DNA of 64,000 bases from Microbacterium hydrothermale (GTDB taxonomy: Bacteria; Actinomycetota; Actinomycetes; Actinomycetales; Microbacteriaceae): positions 682,001-746,000 of the forward strand of contig NZ_STGM01000001.1 in the NCBI RefSeq assembly GCF_004854025.1, in the 5' to 3' direction. The position numbers and the translations under genes are program-made. Under the pieces are notes generated by a model. That model searched no databases, had not been told where the DNA came from, and was given only the letters and a program-made list of their open reading frames with translations. Shown here in pieces: positions 26,145-36,918 of the stretch (positions are counted from its first letter, which is position 1; each line of letters begins with the position of its first letter).

Positions 26145-26915
26145 TTACGCGTCGATCGGCGTACCGGCCTCGAGGAAGCGGTCGTAGCCCTCTTCCTCGA
26201 GTCGGTCGGCGAGCTCGGGGCCGCCCTCTTCGACGATGCGGCCCTTGACCACGACGTGCACGAAGTCGGGGCGGATGTAGCGCAGGATGCGCGTGTAGTG
26301 CGTGATGAGCAGCACACCGAGGTCGGTCTGCTCCTTCGCGCGGTTCACGCCCTCCGACACGATCTTCAGCGCGTCGACGTCGAGACCGGAGTCGGTCTCG
26401 TCGAGCACGGCGATCTTCGGCTTGAGCAGCTCGAGCTGGAGGATCTCGTGGCGCTTCTTCTCGCCGCCCGAGAAGCCCTCGTTGACGTTGCGCGACGCGA
26501 ACTTCGCGTCCATGCGCAGGTTCTCCATGGCGCCCTTGACGTCCTTGGTCCAGCTGCGGATCGCCGGCGCCTCGCCGTCGATGGCCGTCTTGGCCGTGCG
26601 CAGGAAGTTGGTGACCGTCACGCCCGGGATCTCGACCGGGTACTGCATCGCCAGGAAGAGACCGGCGCGGGCGCGCTCGTCGACGCTCATCTCGAGAACG
26701 TCCTCACCGTCGAGGGTGATGGAGCCGCTCGTGACGGTGTACTTGGGGTGACCGGCGATCGTGTACGCCAGGGTCGACTTGCCGGAGCCGTTGGGGCCCA
26801 TGATGGCGTGGGTCTCACCGGTGCGCATGGTCAGCGTCACGCCGTTGAGGATCGGGGTCGTACCGTTCTCCGTCTCGACCGTCACGTGGAGGTCGCGGAT
26901 CTCGAGGACAGACAT
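26145..26915 (-). CDS. sufC: Fe-S cluster assembly ATPase SufC
   Basis: A 256-aa soluble ABC ATPase that drives the SufBCD scaffold. Walker A GPNGSGKST, the SufC-specific signature FSGGEKKRHEILQ and VLDETDSGLDVDAL are all present. An AAGGAA ribosome-binding site precedes the ATG. Its order after sufB, sufD and a Rieske protein fits an Fe-S assembly operon. Confidence 0.96.
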   Translation of the reverse strand: MSVLEIRDLHVTVETENGTTPILNGVTLTMRTGETHAIMGPNGSGKSTLAYTIAGHPKYTVTSGSITLDGEDVLEMSVDERARAGLFLAMQYPVEIPGVTVTNFLRTAKTAIDGEAPAIRSWTKDVKGAMENLRMDAKFASRNVNEGFSGGEKKRHEILQLELLKPKIAVLDETDSGLDVDALKIVSEGVNRAKEQTDLGVLLITHYTRILRYIRPDFVHVVVKGRIVEEGGPELADRLEEEGYDRFLEAGTPIDA

Positions 26916-26957
26916 GGGGGTGATTCCTTACTCGTAAAGTCTCGGGTCGGGCGCGGC

Positions 26958-27287
26958 TCAGGCCGTCGCCTTGGTGACGGACGGATCGATGAGCACGTCG
27001 TCTCCGTCGATCACGACCTCGAACACGGGGACCGGCTCGTAGGCCGGGAGGTTCAACGGGCGGCCGGTCTTCAGCGAGAACGCCGAGCCGTGGGCCCAGC
27101 ACTCGAGCGTCTCGCCCTCGACGAAACCGTCGGAGAGCGAGATGTCGCCGTGCGTGCAGACGTCGCCGATGGCGTGCACGTCACCGTTGCCGTCGAGCAC
27201 GACGGCGATCGCGACGCCGTCGATCTCGACGCGACGGGCCTCGTCCTGGACGAGTTCGCTCAGCGCGCAGGCGCGGGTCGCGCTCAC
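26958..27287 (-). CDS. Rieske-type [2Fe-2S] ferredoxin in the suf operon
   Basis: A 109-aa single-domain Rieske protein. Cys44 and His46 (CTHGD) and Cys63 and His66 (CWAHG) are the cluster ligands. It has no signal or membrane segment, so it resembles dioxygenase-type ferredoxins rather than the bc1 subunit. Its GTG overlaps the sufD stop (GTGA), so it is made together with SufBD. It could supply electrons for cluster assembly; this is inferred from context. Confidence 0.9.
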   Translation of the reverse strand: MSATRACALSELVQDEARRVEIDGVAIAVVLDGNGDVHAIGDVCTHGDISLSDGFVEGETLECWAHGSAFSLKTGRPLNLPAYEPVPVFEVVIDGDDVLIDPSVTKATA

Positions 27288-28474
27288 GCGGCAGCCCCCT
27301 CGGCCAGCTCGTGCTCGATGGCCTCGATGAGCTCGGTCTCGAGCTCGGGGATGCCGATGCGCTGCACGATCTCGCTGAGGAAGCCGAGCACGACCAGGCG
27401 GCGCGCCTCGTCTTCGGCGATGCCGCGGGCCTGCAGGTAGAACAGCTGCTCGTCGTCGAAGCGACCCGTGGCGCTGGCGTGACCCGCGCCCTGGATGTCG
27501 CCGGTCTCGATCTCGAGGTTCGGGATCGAGTCGGCGCGCGCGCCGTCGGTGAGCACGAGGTTACGGTTGGCCTCGTAGGAGTCGGTGCCGGTGGCATCCG
27601 GTCCGATGAGCACGTCGCCGATCCACACGCTCCGGGCGCTCTCGCCCTGCAGGGCGCCCTTGTAGAGCACGTCGCCGACCGTGTGGGGTCCCTTGTGGTG
27701 CAGGTACACCTGCGACTCGAGGTGCTGGCCGGCGTCGGAGAACGACAGGCCGTACAGGCGCCCCTCGGCCCCCGGACCCGAGAGCTCCACGGAGGGGTTG
27801 ACCCGCACGACGCCGCCGCCGAAGCTCACCACGACGTGCGTGAGCTTGGCGTCGCGGTCGACGCGGGCCTGGTGCGAGGCCGCGTGCACGGTGTCGTCGT
27901 TCCAGCGCTGCACCGACACGACGGTCAACTCGGCCCCGTCGCGGACGATGATCTCGACGTTCTGCGCGTGGTTCGCCGAGCCCTCGTGACGCAGCACCAC
28001 GGTGCCGCGCGAGTTCGGCTGCGCCTCGATCACGACGTGGGCGTGCGCGAGGCCACCCGTGCCGGTGAGGCGCACGACGACGGGCTCGTCGAGCTCCACG
28101 TTCGCGGGGATGCGCAGCAGCGGAGCCTCGGCCTCGTGCGTCCAGGCGAGGGCGGCGGGCAGGTCCTCCGGACGGAAGTGCTCCCCGCGCGGCGCGTCGC
28201 CGGCCGCGAGACGCAGCTGCTCGACAGCGGCGGGCGCCTCGACGTCGACGGTCATGACGCCGGTGGGACCGGCCTCATCGACGAAGAGCGGCGCGAGCCG
28301 GTCGATCGGGCTGAGCTTCCAGTTGACCTCGCGCCCCGTGGGGGTGCCGAAGTCGGCCGGGTCGAACGAGGTCTTCCGCTCCGAGCGCGTCTGCACCGGA
28401 ACGACGGATGCCACGAGGGCTGCCGGGTCGATGTGACCCTCGGCGGCTGCGGGGGTTTCGGTCGCAGTCGTCAC
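27284..28474 (-). CDS. sufD: Fe-S cluster assembly protein SufD
   Basis: A 396-aa SufD with the family beta-helix core and the C-terminal GRFDDEQLFYLQARGIAEDEARRLVV block shared with SufB. It pairs with SufB and SufC to form the scaffold. The GTG start follows the sufB stop immediately (TAAGTG). It overlaps the Rieske gene by 4 nt. Confidence 0.94.
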   Translation of the reverse strand: MTTATETPAAAEGHIDPAALVASVVPVQTRSERKTSFDPADFGTPTGREVNWKLSPIDRLAPLFVDEAGPTGVMTVDVEAPAAVEQLRLAAGDAPRGEHFRPEDLPAALAWTHEAEAPLLRIPANVELDEPVVVRLTGTGGLAHAHVVIEAQPNSRGTVVLRHEGSANHAQNVEIIVRDGAELTVVSVQRWNDDTVHAASHQARVDRDAKLTHVVVSFGGGVVRVNPSVELSGPGAEGRLYGLSFSDAGQHLESQVYLHHKGPHTVGDVLYKGALQGESARSVWIGDVLIGPDATGTDSYEANRNLVLTDGARADSIPNLEIETGDIQGAGHASATGRFDDEQLFYLQARGIAEDEARRLVVLGFLSEIVQRIGIPELETELIEAIEHELAEGAAA

Positions 28475-29893
28475 TTAACCAACACTGCCTTCCATGCCCA
28501 TCTCGATGAGCTTGTTGAGTTCGAGCGCGTACTCCATCGGGAGCTCGCGGGCGATCGGCTCGATGAAGCCGCGCACGATCATCGCCATGGCCTCGTCTTC
28601 GGGGAGGCCACGCGACTGCAGGTAGAAGAGCTGCTCCTCGCTGACCTTCGAGACCGTGGCCTCGTGGCCGAGCTGCACGTCGTCGACACGGATGTCGATC
28701 GCGGGGTACGTGTCGCTGCGCGAGATCGTGTCGACCAGCAGGGCGTCGCAGCGCACCGTGTTCGCGGAGTGGTGCGCGTTGGCGTCGACGCGGACCTCGC
28801 CGCGGTAGCCGGCGCGACCGCCGCCGCGGGCGATCGACTTCGAGACGATCGACGACTGCGTGTACGGCGCCATGTGGATCATCTTCGCGCCGGCGTCCTG
28901 GTGCTGACCGGGACCGGCGAAGGCGACCGAGAGCGTCTCGCCCTTGGCGTGCTCGCCCATCAGGTAGATGGAGGGGTACTTCATCGTCACCTTGGAGCCG
29001 ATGTTGCCGTCGACCCACTCCATGGTCGCGCCCTCGTGGGCGACGGCGCGCTTGGTGACGAGGTTGTAGACGTTGTTCGACCAGTTCTGGATCGTCGTGT
29101 AGCGCACGCGGGCGTTCTTCTTCACGATGATCTCGACGACGGCCGAGTGCAGCGAGTCGGACTTGTAGATCGGGGCCGTGCAGCCCTCGATGTAGTGCAC
29201 GTAGCTGTCTTCGTCGGCGATGATCAGGGTCCGCTCGAACTGACCCATGTTCTCGGTGTTGATGCGGAAGTACGCCTGCAGCGGGATCTCGACGTGCACG
29301 CCCTTCGGGACGTACACGAACGAACCGCCCGACCACACCGCGGTGTTCAGCGCGGCGAACTTGTTGTCACCGGCCGGGATGACGGTGCCGAAGTACTCCT
29401 CGAAGAACTCGGGGTGCTCGCGCAGGGCCGTGTCGGTGTCCATGAAGATGACGCCCTGCTGCTCCAGGTCCTCACGGATCTGGTGGTACACGACCTCGGA
29501 CTCGTACTGCGCGGCGACGCCGGCGACGAGACGCTGGCGCTCCGCCTCGGGGATGCCGAGCTTCTCGTAGGTGTTGCGGATCTCCTCCGGGAGGTCCTCC
29601 CACGACTGCGCCTGCTTCTCGGTCGAGCGCACGAAGTACTTGATGTTGTCGAAGTCGATGTCGCTGAGGTCGGCGCCCCAGGTGGGCATCGGCTTCTTTC
29701 CGAAGAGCTGGTACCCCTTCAGACGGGTCTTCAGCATCCACTCGGGCTCGGACTTCAACGCGGAGATGCCGCGCACGACGTCCTCGTTGATGCCGCGCTG
29801 CGCGACGGCGCCCGCGGCGTCGGTGTCGTGCCAGCCGAACTCGTATTGCCCCAGGCTCTCGAGCTCTGGTCGGTCGATGAGGACATCGGACAT
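28475..29893 (-). CDS. sufB: Fe-S cluster assembly protein SufB
   Basis: A 472-aa SufB, the main scaffold subunit. It has [40 protein letters not shown] and the C-terminal [17 protein letters not shown] block. ATG 29893 is chosen because GAAGGAGA lies about 10 nt upstream; an in-frame GTG at 29902 would be only 2 nt from that site. It is the first gene of the operon. No SufR-type repressor, SufS desulfurase or SufU is adjacent, unlike many actinobacterial suf operons. Confidence 0.94.
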   Translation of the reverse strand: MSDVLIDRPELESLGQYEFGWHDTDAAGAVAQRGINEDVVRGISALKSEPEWMLKTRLKGYQLFGKKPMPTWGADLSDIDFDNIKYFVRSTEKQAQSWEDLPEEIRNTYEKLGIPEAERQRLVAGVAAQYESEVVYHQIREDLEQQGVIFMDTDTALREHPEFFEEYFGTVIPAGDNKFAALNTAVWSGGSFVYVPKGVHVEIPLQAYFRINTENMGQFERTLIIADEDSYVHYIEGCTAPIYKSDSLHSAVVEIIVKKNARVRYTTIQNWSNNVYNLVTKRAVAHEGATMEWVDGNIGSKVTMKYPSIYLMGEHAKGETLSVAFAGPGQHQDAGAKMIHMAPYTQSSIVSKSIARGGGRAGYRGEVRVDANAHHSANTVRCDALLVDTISRSDTYPAIDIRVDDVQLGHEATVSKVSEEQLFYLQSRGLPEDEAMAMIVRGFIEPIARELPMEYALELNKLIEMGMEGSVG

Positions 29894-30009
29894 GGTGATC
29901 ACTCTCCTTCTCGGGCCTCAACGGTGTCATCCGCCCCGACATTCCGGACTTCGGTCGAAGTCCCAGGTTCGTCGCTGGTGGGCCCGCTCGAAGGCGCTGG
30001 CTGCGCGCC

Positions 30010-30023
30010 TAGACTGTCTCTCG
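30010..30023 (+). promoter_or_regulatory. candidate ctaA promoter -10 and start point
   Basis: TAGACT at 30010-30015 is followed 7 nt later by GTG, matching the spacing at leaderless starts elsewhere in the window. Here that GTG opens only a five-codon frame, so the transcript probably carries a leader of about 120 nt before ctaA. Confidence 0.35.
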
Positions 30024-30142
30024 TGCGGATCGCGTGAGCGCTGCACACGGACCCTTCGATTCTACAGGCAACACCCGCTCCCGGCATGGCAGACCCGCTC
30101 CCCCGCACGCCGGGACCGCCCCGACGCCAGGAAGCCGCACGC

Positions 30143-31129
30143 ATGCCCTCCGCCCCGTCCTCCTCCCCCTCGACCCGCATCCCCGCGGTGCTGCAGCGCG
30201 TCGTCGCCTGGCTGCCCGCGCAGGTCGACCGCCGGGTCCGCGTCTTCGCCTGGCTCTCGTTCGTAGCCGAGGTGCTCATCATCGGCACCGGCGGCGCCGT
30301 CCGCCTCACCGGCTCCGGCCTCGGCTGCCCCACGTGGCCGCGATGCACGCCCGACTCCCTCGTGAACACCCCCGAGATGGGCATCCACGGGATCATCGAG
30401 TTCGGCAACCGCACGCTGACGGGTCTCGTCGGCATCCTCGCCCTCGCCGTCGTCGTGCTCGTCTGGCGCATGCGGCACGAGCGCCGCGTGCTGTTCGTGC
30501 TCTCGCTCATCGTGCTGGGCGGCATCGTGGCCCAGGCGATCGTGGGCGGCATCACGGTGCTCACGGGCCTCAACCCCTTCATCGTCGGCTTCCACTACGT
30601 CGCCTCGGTGTCGCTGGTGGCGGTGTGCGCGGCCTTCCTCGTGCGGATGTACCAGCCCGCGGGGGCGCGCACCCTCGCCGTGCCGCGGTGGTTCGCCGGT
30701 CTCGTGCACGCCACCACCGGAGTGCTCGCCCTGACGATCGTCTTCGGCGTGCTCACCACGGGGGCCGGCCCCCACTCCGGCGACGAGGCCTCGGTGCGCA
30801 ACGGTTTCGATGCGCAGACTCTCGAGCACGTCCACGCGTGGCCCGGGTACGCCCTGTTCGCCCTCACCCTCGTCGTCGTGGTGACCGCCTGGCGTCTGCG
30901 TCTGCCGGTGCGCCGCTGGGCGACCGCGCTGCTGGCGGTCGAGCTCGTGCAGATCGCCGTGGGCCTCTACCAGGCGCGCAACGGCCTGCCCGAGATCGCC
31001 GTGGGCACGCACATGGTGCTCGCCGCCCTCGCCGCCGCGACCATGACCGTCGTGGTGCTGCGGCTGAAGAAGCCGGTCGCCGCCGCCGACGCGGAGCGCC
31101 GACGCGTGACCGCCGACGCCCACGCGTGA
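30143..31129 (+). CDS. ctaA: heme A synthase
   Basis: A 328-aa polytopic membrane protein of the COX15/CtaA family, with about 8 helices. It oxidises the C-8 methyl of heme O to make heme A for cytochrome oxidase. The GGAVRLTGSGLGCPTWPRC region and the conserved haem His residues in IEFGNRTL, FHYVAS, LVHATTG and EHVHAWPG-like segments are present. ATG 30143 is preferred over 30086 because AGGAAG lies about 8 nt upstream. ctaB is 2.3 kb downstream on the other strand. Confidence 0.92.
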   Translation: MPSAPSSSPSTRIPAVLQRVVAWLPAQVDRRVRVFAWLSFVAEVLIIGTGGAVRLTGSGLGCPTWPRCTPDSLVNTPEMGIHGIIEFGNRTLTGLVGILALAVVVLVWRMRHERRVLFVLSLIVLGGIVAQAIVGGITVLTGLNPFIVGFHYVASVSLVAVCAAFLVRMYQPAGARTLAVPRWFAGLVHATTGVLALTIVFGVLTTGAGPHSGDEASVRNGFDAQTLEHVHAWPGYALFALTLVVVVTAWRLRLPVRRWATALLAVELVQIAVGLYQARNGLPEIAVGTHMVLAALAAATMTVVVLRLKKPVAAADAERRRVTADAHA

Positions 31130-31303
31130 GCGCTCGCGGGCCCCTTATACGCTCATAGGGCATTCATCGGCGACCCCTAGGGCCCATGAGGGGTGGTGGG
31201 ACACCCTGGACATTCCGGGTTCGCGCCCGGGCCGCCCGATGCCACCGCGTCGGGACACGCCAGTCCGGTGACCCCCGCACCGGAACGACAAGGAGTACAT
31301 CCC

Positions 31304-31786
31304 ATGAAGACCCGTCCCCGCCTGGTGACCAGCATCCCGTTCTGGGTGCTCGTCGTCGGATCCCTGGCCGCCATCGCCGGTGGACTCGCGATCGTCCTCA
31401 ACGGGATCGACGCGATGGAGCAGGTGCTCAACGACCCCAACGCCACCGTCGTGCAGGTGTACGTCGGCCAGTCCTGGGTCGTCGTGGGCGCCGCCGTCCT
31501 CGGAGCCGGCGCCATCGGCATCGTCGCCGTCCTGGCCCTCGCCGCCGCGACCGCCCTCGTGCGTCGCCCCGACGTGTCGGTCGAGACGATCGACTGGTCC
31601 AGCGACGAGGAGACGGCTCCGCAGAGCGCCGCCCCCTTCGCCCCGGCCACGACCGCCACCCCCCTCGCGGTCGAGGATGCCGATGTCGAGGTGCCCTCGA
31701 CGGCCACCGCTCCCCCGCAGGCCCGCGCGGCCGCGAACCACGATGAGCCCCGCCTCGACGCCGGAGACGACGCGACGCGTCGCTGA
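31304..31786 (+). CDS. membrane protein of unknown function
   Basis: A 160-aa protein with two predicted membrane helices (about 10-30 and 55-80). It has a conserved-looking VYVGQSWVVVGAAVLGAG stretch and an acidic Pro/Ala-rich C-terminal tail. ATG 31304 has a clear AAGGAG site. I recognise similar short membrane proteins in Microbacteriaceae but no function. It lies between ctaA and an acetyltransferase and ends in a strong terminator. Confidence 0.75.
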   Translation: MKTRPRLVTSIPFWVLVVGSLAAIAGGLAIVLNGIDAMEQVLNDPNATVVQVYVGQSWVVVGAAVLGAGAIGIVAVLALAAATALVRRPDVSVETIDWSSDEETAPQSAAPFAPATTATPLAVEDADVEVPSTATAPPQARAAANHDEPRLDAGDDATRR

Positions 31787-31795
31787 TCCGCTCTC

Positions 31796-31838
31796 CGCGA
31801 AGCGCCCGCCCCACTCACCCGGGGGCGGGCGCTTCGCG
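31796..31838 (+). terminator. strong hairpin terminator
   Basis: A perfect 17-bp stem, CGCGAAGCGCCCGCCCC (31796-31812) with GGGGCGGGCGCTTCGCG (31822-31838), follows the small membrane protein gene. Confidence 0.85.
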
Positions 31839-31873
31839 CGTCGGGGACGAGAGACGTCGCCTAGGCTGAACCG

Positions 31874-32428
31874 ATGTTCTCGTTGCGCACGACCCGGGAA
31901 GAGGACTGGCCCCACGTGCGGGAGTTCCGCATCGAGAACGCCTTCGACAACCCCGTTTCGTGGACCGCGACCGTCGAGGAGACGTTGCTCATCCCCGAGG
32001 ACGGCTGGAGGATGCGTGGGCGCCGCGGCGAGAATGCCGACACGACCAGCGTCGTCGCCACGGACGATGCGTCAGGCCGCTGGCTCGGCATGATGAACGC
32101 GCAGCTCGGCGACGCGCACGGCCCCGAGCCCGTGCTCACGGGCGTCTACGTAACCCCCGACGCGCGCGGGCGCGAGAACGGCGTCACCGATGCCCTGCTC
32201 GACGTCATCGTGCGGTGGGCCGATTCGCGCGGAACGGTCCTGCGACTCTGGGTGGCTGACGGCGCGGTGGCCGCTCGACGGTTCTACGCCCGCAGGGGTT
32301 TCGTACCCACCGGACGGACGCAGGAACTGCGCGTGCGCGGACGAGCGCCTCGCCCCGACGACGGAGAAGTCGTGGAGATGAGCCTTGCACTCACCACGGA
32401 TGCCGACGGCCCCGCGTCCCACGACTGA
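31874..32428 (+). CDS. GNAT family N-acetyltransferase
   Basis: A 184-aa GNAT-fold protein. The acetyl-CoA loop region lies in VYVTPDARGRENGVTDALLD, and the late VADGAVAARRFYARRGF segment is the usual beta6-alpha4 part. ATG 31874 has TAGGCT at 31862-31867, 6 nt upstream, so it is probably leaderless. The acceptor cannot be predicted. Confidence 0.85.
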   Translation: MFSLRTTREEDWPHVREFRIENAFDNPVSWTATVEETLLIPEDGWRMRGRRGENADTTSVVATDDASGRWLGMMNAQLGDAHGPEPVLTGVYVTPDARGRENGVTDALLDVIVRWADSRGTVLRLWVADGAVAARRFYARRGFVPTGRTQELRVRGRAPRPDDGEVVEMSLALTTDADGPASHD

Positions 32429-32482
32429 CCGCGACCGCGGGGCGTCCCCGTGAGGCCGAGAGCCGGCATCCGGAAACGGCGA

Positions 32483-32512
32483 AGCGCCCGCCCCGAGAAA
32501 GGGACGGGCGCT
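32483..32512. terminator. bidirectional terminator between the GNAT gene and ctaB
   Basis: AGCGCCCGCCCC (32483-32494) pairs with GGGACGGGCGCT (32501-32512) with one mismatch, between convergent stops. Confidence 0.75.
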
Positions 32513-32523
32513 GTCGGATCCGA

Positions 32524-33450
32524 TCAGAAGGGCAGCAGCGGGTCGACCGCGATGGCCACGAAGAGCAGGGTGAGGTAGGTGATCGACGCGTGGAACACGC
32601 GCATCGGCCGCGGCTCGCCCCCGCGGACGGCGCGCGAGTAGAGGCGGTGCGACTCGTAGATGAACCATCCGCCGAAGACCAGCGCCGAGACCGTGTAGAC
32701 CAGTCCCATCGGAGCGACAGGGATCAGCAGCAGCGAGCACGCCACGGTCGCCCACGCGTAGAGGATGACCTGCAGGCCCACCTGCGATCCGCTGCGCGTG
32801 GCGCCGAGCATCGGCACGTCGACCTCGTCGTACTGGGCGGCGTACTTCATCGACAGCGGCCAGTAGTGCGGCGGCGTCCACAGGAACACCAGGGCGAACA
32901 GGATGAACGGCGCCCACGACAGCGAGCCCGTCACCGCGGACCAGCCGATGAGCACCGGGAAGCAGCCCGCGATCCCGCCCCACACGATGTTCTGCTCGGT
33001 GCGGCGCTTGAGGATCATCGTGTAGATGACGACGTAGAAGAAGATGGCCGCTGCGGACAGCCCCGCCGCGAGCGGGTTCGTGAAGGCCCACAGCCACACC
33101 GTGGAGAAGACCGCGAGCGTCCACGCGAAGACGAGGGCCCCGCGCGGCGAGACCTCTCCCGTCACGAGCGGACGGTTCACCGTGCGCTGCATGTGCGCGT
33201 CGATGTCGCGGTCGAGGTACATGTTGAACGCGGCCGCCGATCCGGCGCTCAGCGAGCCGCCGATGACGGTCGCCAGGATCAACCAGAGGTTCGGCAGGCC
33301 GCCCTGCGCGAGGATCATCACCGGAACGGTGGTCACCAGCAGGAGCTCGAGGACGCGGGGCTTCGTCAGAGCGACGTAGGCCCGAAGAGTGCGTCCGACG
33401 GAGCGGCGATCGGTCGTCGCAATGACGTGCGACGTCGTCGAGATGTCCAT
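32524..33450 (-). CDS. ctaB: protoheme IX farnesyltransferase (heme O synthase)
   Basis: A 308-aa UbiA-superfamily prenyltransferase with about 9 helices, adding farnesyl to haem B to give haem O, the CtaA substrate. The first Asp-rich motif [16 protein letters not shown] and the second [27 protein letters not shown] are intact. ATG 33450 gives the usual family length; a GTG/ATG extension to 33507 is possible but has no family-like sequence. It is divergent from tkt, a common actinobacterial arrangement. Confidence 0.93.
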   Translation of the reverse strand: MDISTTSHVIATTDRRSVGRTLRAYVALTKPRVLELLLVTTVPVMILAQGGLPNLWLILATVIGGSLSAGSAAAFNMYLDRDIDAHMQRTVNRPLVTGEVSPRGALVFAWTLAVFSTVWLWAFTNPLAAGLSAAAIFFYVVIYTMILKRRTEQNIVWGGIAGCFPVLIGWSAVTGSLSWAPFILFALVFLWTPPHYWPLSMKYAAQYDEVDVPMLGATRSGSQVGLQVILYAWATVACSLLLIPVAPMGLVYTVSALVFGGWFIYESHRLYSRAVRGGEPRPMRVFHASITYLTLLFVAIAVDPLLPF

Positions 33451-33563
33451 CGTCCCCCGGGGTAGCGCGGATGTAACCCTGTCGATTCTAAGCCATCCCC
33501 ACCACACCCCCGGCCGCCTGTCGACCCCCCGTCACGAACGGCAACGGCCTCGGTCGTTCTCGC

Positions 33564-33569
33564 TATGCT
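33564..33569 (+). promoter_or_regulatory. candidate -10 element of the tkt operon
   Basis: TATGCT lies in the ctaB-tkt spacer, about 107 nt before the tkt start. No convincing -35 hexamer is visible at the usual distance. Confidence 0.4.
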
Positions 33570-33675
33570 GGCGAGGAACGCGCGCCCCGCGCCGACACCC
33601 CACCCCCCTCCCACTCCTACGGTGACGAGCGCGGACGTCGGTACGTGAATCGGGCGCAGGATCGAGAAAGGCACC

Positions 33676-35778
33676 GTGTTGTCGGACTTCGAATGGGACG
33701 AGATCGATCGGCGCGCGGTGGACACCGCACGCATCCTGGCGGCTGACGCCGTCGAGAAGGTGGGCAACGGCCACCCGGGTACGGCCATGTCGCTGGCCCC
33801 CGCCGCCTACCTGCTGTACCAGCGGGTGCTCCGCCACGACCCGGCCGACACGCACTGGCCCGGGCGCGACCGCTTCATCCTCTCCGCCGGTCACTCCTCG
33901 CTCACGCAGTACGTGCAGCTGTACCTCGGCGGCTTCGGCCTCGAGCTGAAGGACCTCGAGGCGCTGCGCACCTGGGGCTCGCTCACCCCCGGCCACCCCG
34001 AGTACGGCCACACCGACGGCGTCGAGATCACGACCGGACCGCTCGGCCAGGGCCTGGCCTCGTCCGTGGGCTTCGCGTACGCCGCCCGGTACGAGCGCGG
34101 TCTCTTCGACCCCGAGACCCCCGCCGGTGAGAGCGCCTTCGACCACTACGTCTACGTGATCGCCGGCGACGGCGACCTCCAAGAGGGCGTCACCAGCGAA
34201 GCCTCCTCGCTCGCCGGCCACCAGGAGCTCGGCAACCTCATCGCGATCTACGACTCGAACCAGATCTCGATCGAGGACGACACCAATGTGGCCTTCACCG
34301 AGGACGTCCAGAAGCGCTACGAGTCGTACGGCTGGCACGTCCAGACCGTCGACTGGAAGAAGACCGGTCAGTACGTCGAAGACGTCGCCGAGCTGCACGC
34401 CGCGATCGAGGCCGCGAAGGGCGAGACCAGCAAGCCCTCGCTCATCATCCTCAAGACGATCATCGGCTGGCCCTCGCCCGGCAAGCAGAACTCCGGCAAG
34501 ATCCACGGCTCCGCCCTCGGCGCCGACGAGCTGAAGGCCACCAAGGAGGTGCTCGGCTTCGACCCCGAGCAGCACTTCGCCGTCGCCGACGACGTCATCG
34601 CCCACACGCGCGAGCTCGTGCAGCGCGGCGAGGCCGAGAAGGCCGCCTGGCAGGAGAAGTTCGACGCGTGGGCCGCCGCCCACCCCGAGCGCAAGCAGCT
34701 GTGGGACCGCATGCAGGCCCGCGAGCTCCCCGCCGACATCGCCGACGCCCTCCCCGCCTTCGAAGCGGGCAAGGACGTCTCCACCCGTGCGGCCTCGGGC
34801 ACGGTCATCAACGCCCTCGCCGCCGAGCTCCCCGAGCTCTGGGGCGGATCAGCCGACCTCGCCGAGTCCAACCTCACGACGATCAAGAACGCCAAGTCGT
34901 TCATCCCCTCGTCGTGGTCGACGCACGAGTGGTCGGGCGACCCCTACGGCCGCGTGCTGCACTTCGGCATCCGCGAGCACGCCATGGGCGCGATCCTTAA
35001 CGGCATCGTGCTGCACGGACCGACCCGTCCGTTCGGCGGCACGTTCCTCATCTTCAGCGACTACATGCGCCCGCCGGTGCGTCTGGCCGCGCTGATGAAC
35101 ATCCCGACGATCTTCGTCTGGACGCACGACTCCGTCGCCCTCGGCGAAGACGGTCCGACGCACCAGCCGATCGAGCAGCTCGCGACCCTCCGCGCCATCC
35201 CGAACTTCGCGCTCGTGCGCCCCGCGGATGCCAACGAGACCTCCGTCGTGTGGCTCGAGATGCTCCGCCGCACCGCCGGGCCCGCCGGTATCGCGCTCAC
35301 CCGCCAGAACATCCCCGTGTTCGCGCGCGGCGAGGGCGCGGCATCCGGTGACGAGTTCGCGTCGGCCGAGGGCGCCGTGAAGGGCGCCTACGTGCTCGCG
35401 GAGGCCAAGAACGGCGAGCCCGACGTCATCCTCATCGCGACCGGCTCCGAGGTGCAGCTGGCCGTCGAGGCGCGCGAGACGCTGGCCGCCGAGGGCGTCC
35501 ACGCCCGCGTCGTGTCGGCCCCGTCGCTGGAGTGGTTCGCCGAGCAGGACGAGGCGTACCGCGAGTCGGTCCTGCCGTCGTCGGTGAAGGCGCGCGTCTC
35601 GGTCGAGGCCGGTTCGGCGCTCAGCTGGCACGGCATCGTCGGCGACGCCGGTCGCTCGGTCGCGATCGAGCACTTCGGTGCGTCGGCCGACTACAAGACC
35701 CTGTTCCAGAAGTTCGGCATCACGGCCGAGGCCGTCGTCGAAGCCGCCCGCGACTCGCTCGCCGCGGCGAAGAAGTAA
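33676..35778 (+). CDS. tkt: transketolase
   Basis: A 700-aa thiamine-diphosphate enzyme of the non-oxidative pentose phosphate pathway. The N-terminal [15 protein letters not shown] and the ThDP motif [19 protein letters not shown] are present. The late [18 protein letters not shown] segment carries the catalytic region. The GTG start has GAGAAAGG nearby. It opens a six-gene operon with tal, pgi, zwf, opcA and pgl. Confidence 0.97.
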   Translation: MLSDFEWDEIDRRAVDTARILAADAVEKVGNGHPGTAMSLAPAAYLLYQRVLRHDPADTHWPGRDRFILSAGHSSLTQYVQLYLGGFGLELKDLEALRTWGSLTPGHPEYGHTDGVEITTGPLGQGLASSVGFAYAARYERGLFDPETPAGESAFDHYVYVIAGDGDLQEGVTSEASSLAGHQELGNLIAIYDSNQISIEDDTNVAFTEDVQKRYESYGWHVQTVDWKKTGQYVEDVAELHAAIEAAKGETSKPSLIILKTIIGWPSPGKQNSGKIHGSALGADELKATKEVLGFDPEQHFAVADDVIAHTRELVQRGEAEKAAWQEKFDAWAAAHPERKQLWDRMQARELPADIADALPAFEAGKDVSTRAASGTVINALAAELPELWGGSADLAESNLTTIKNAKSFIPSSWSTHEWSGDPYGRVLHFGIREHAMGAILNGIVLHGPTRPFGGTFLIFSDYMRPPVRLAALMNIPTIFVWTHDSVALGEDGPTHQPIEQLATLRAIPNFALVRPADANETSVVWLEMLRRTAGPAGIALTRQNIPVFARGEGAASGDEFASAEGAVKGAYVLAEAKNGEPDVILIATGSEVQLAVEARETLAAEGVHARVVSAPSLEWFAEQDEAYRESVLPSSVKARVSVEAGSALSWHGIVGDAGRSVAIEHFGASADYKTLFQKFGITAEAVVEAARDSLAAAKK

Positions 35779-35796
35779 TCCGAGGAGAACAACGAA

Positions 35797-36918
35797 ATGA
35801 GCACTCCCACCGCAGACCTCGCCGCTCAGGGCGTCAGCATCTGGCTCGACGACCTGTCGCGTCAGCGCATCCAGTCCGGCAACCTCGCCGAGCTCATCGA
35901 CTCGCGCAACGTCTCGGGCGTCACGACCAACCCGACCATCTTCGCCGGGGCCCTGTCGAAGGGCGAGGCGTACGAGGGCCAGGTCAAGGAGCTCGCCGCG
36001 GCGGGCGCCGACGTCGACGAGGCGATCTTCTCCATCACCACCGACGACGTGCGCGACGCGTGCGACATCTTCCTGCCGGTGTTCGAGGCCACGAACGGCG
36101 TCGACGGCCGCGTGTCGATCGAGGTCTCGCCCGACCTCGCGCACGACACCGAGGGCACCGTCGCGCAGGCCAAGGACCTCTCGGCCCGCGTGGACCGCAA
36201 GAACGTCCTCATCAAGATCCCCGCGACCAAGGCGGGACTGCCCGCCATCACCGAGGTCATCGGCGCGGGCATCTCGGTGAACGTCACGCTGATCTTCAGC
36301 CTCGAGCGTTACGAAGAGGTCATCGACGCGTACGTCGCGGGTGTCGAGAAGGCGCACGCCGCCGGTCACGACATCTCGACCCTGCAGTCGGTCGCCTCGT
36401 TCTTCGTCTCCCGCGTCGACACCGAGATCGACAAGCGTCTCGCCGCGATCGGCACCGACGAGGCGGCGGAGCTGAAGGGCAAGGCGGGCATCGCCAACGC
36501 CCGTCTGGCATACGAGCTGTACGAGAAGAAGTTCTCCGAGGACCGCGCGAAGAAGCTCCTGGATGCCGGTGCCACGGTGCAGCGTCCCCTGTGGGCCTCG
36601 ACGGGCGTCAAGGACCCCGCGCTGCCCGACACGCTCTACGTGACCGAGCTCGTCGCCCCCGGCACCGTCAACACGATGCCCGAGAAGACGCTCGAGGCCA
36701 CCTTCGACCACGGCGTCATCACCGGCGACACCGTCACCGGCGCGTACGCCGAGGCGCACGAGGTGTTCGACCGGCTCGCCGCGGCGGGCGTCGACGTGGC
36801 CGACGCCACGCAGACGCTCGAGGACGAGGGCGTGGAGAAGTTCATCGCCTCGTGGCACGAGCTGCAGGACACCGTGAAGACCGCTCTCGACGCCGGAAGC
36901 GCCCAGGCAGCCCAGTGA
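35797..36918 (+). CDS. tal: transaldolase
   Basis: A 373-aa transaldolase of the longer TalB/mycobacterial type. Its Schiff-base Lys140 is in [10 protein letters not shown], and GVTTNPTIF lies near residues 41-49. It moves dihydroxyacetone units between sugar phosphates. A GAGGAG site precedes the ATG, 18 nt after tkt. Its stop overlaps the pgi start (GTGA). Confidence 0.96.
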   Translation: MSTPTADLAAQGVSIWLDDLSRQRIQSGNLAELIDSRNVSGVTTNPTIFAGALSKGEAYEGQVKELAAAGADVDEAIFSITTDDVRDACDIFLPVFEATNGVDGRVSIEVSPDLAHDTEGTVAQAKDLSARVDRKNVLIKIPATKAGLPAITEVIGAGISVNVTLIFSLERYEEVIDAYVAGVEKAHAAGHDISTLQSVASFFVSRVDTEIDKRLAAIGTDEAAELKGKAGIANARLAYELYEKKFSEDRAKKLLDAGATVQRPLWASTGVKDPALPDTLYVTELVAPGTVNTMPEKTLEATFDHGVITGDTVTGAYAEAHEVFDRLAAAGVDVADATQTLEDEGVEKFIASWHELQDTVKTALDAGSAQAAQ

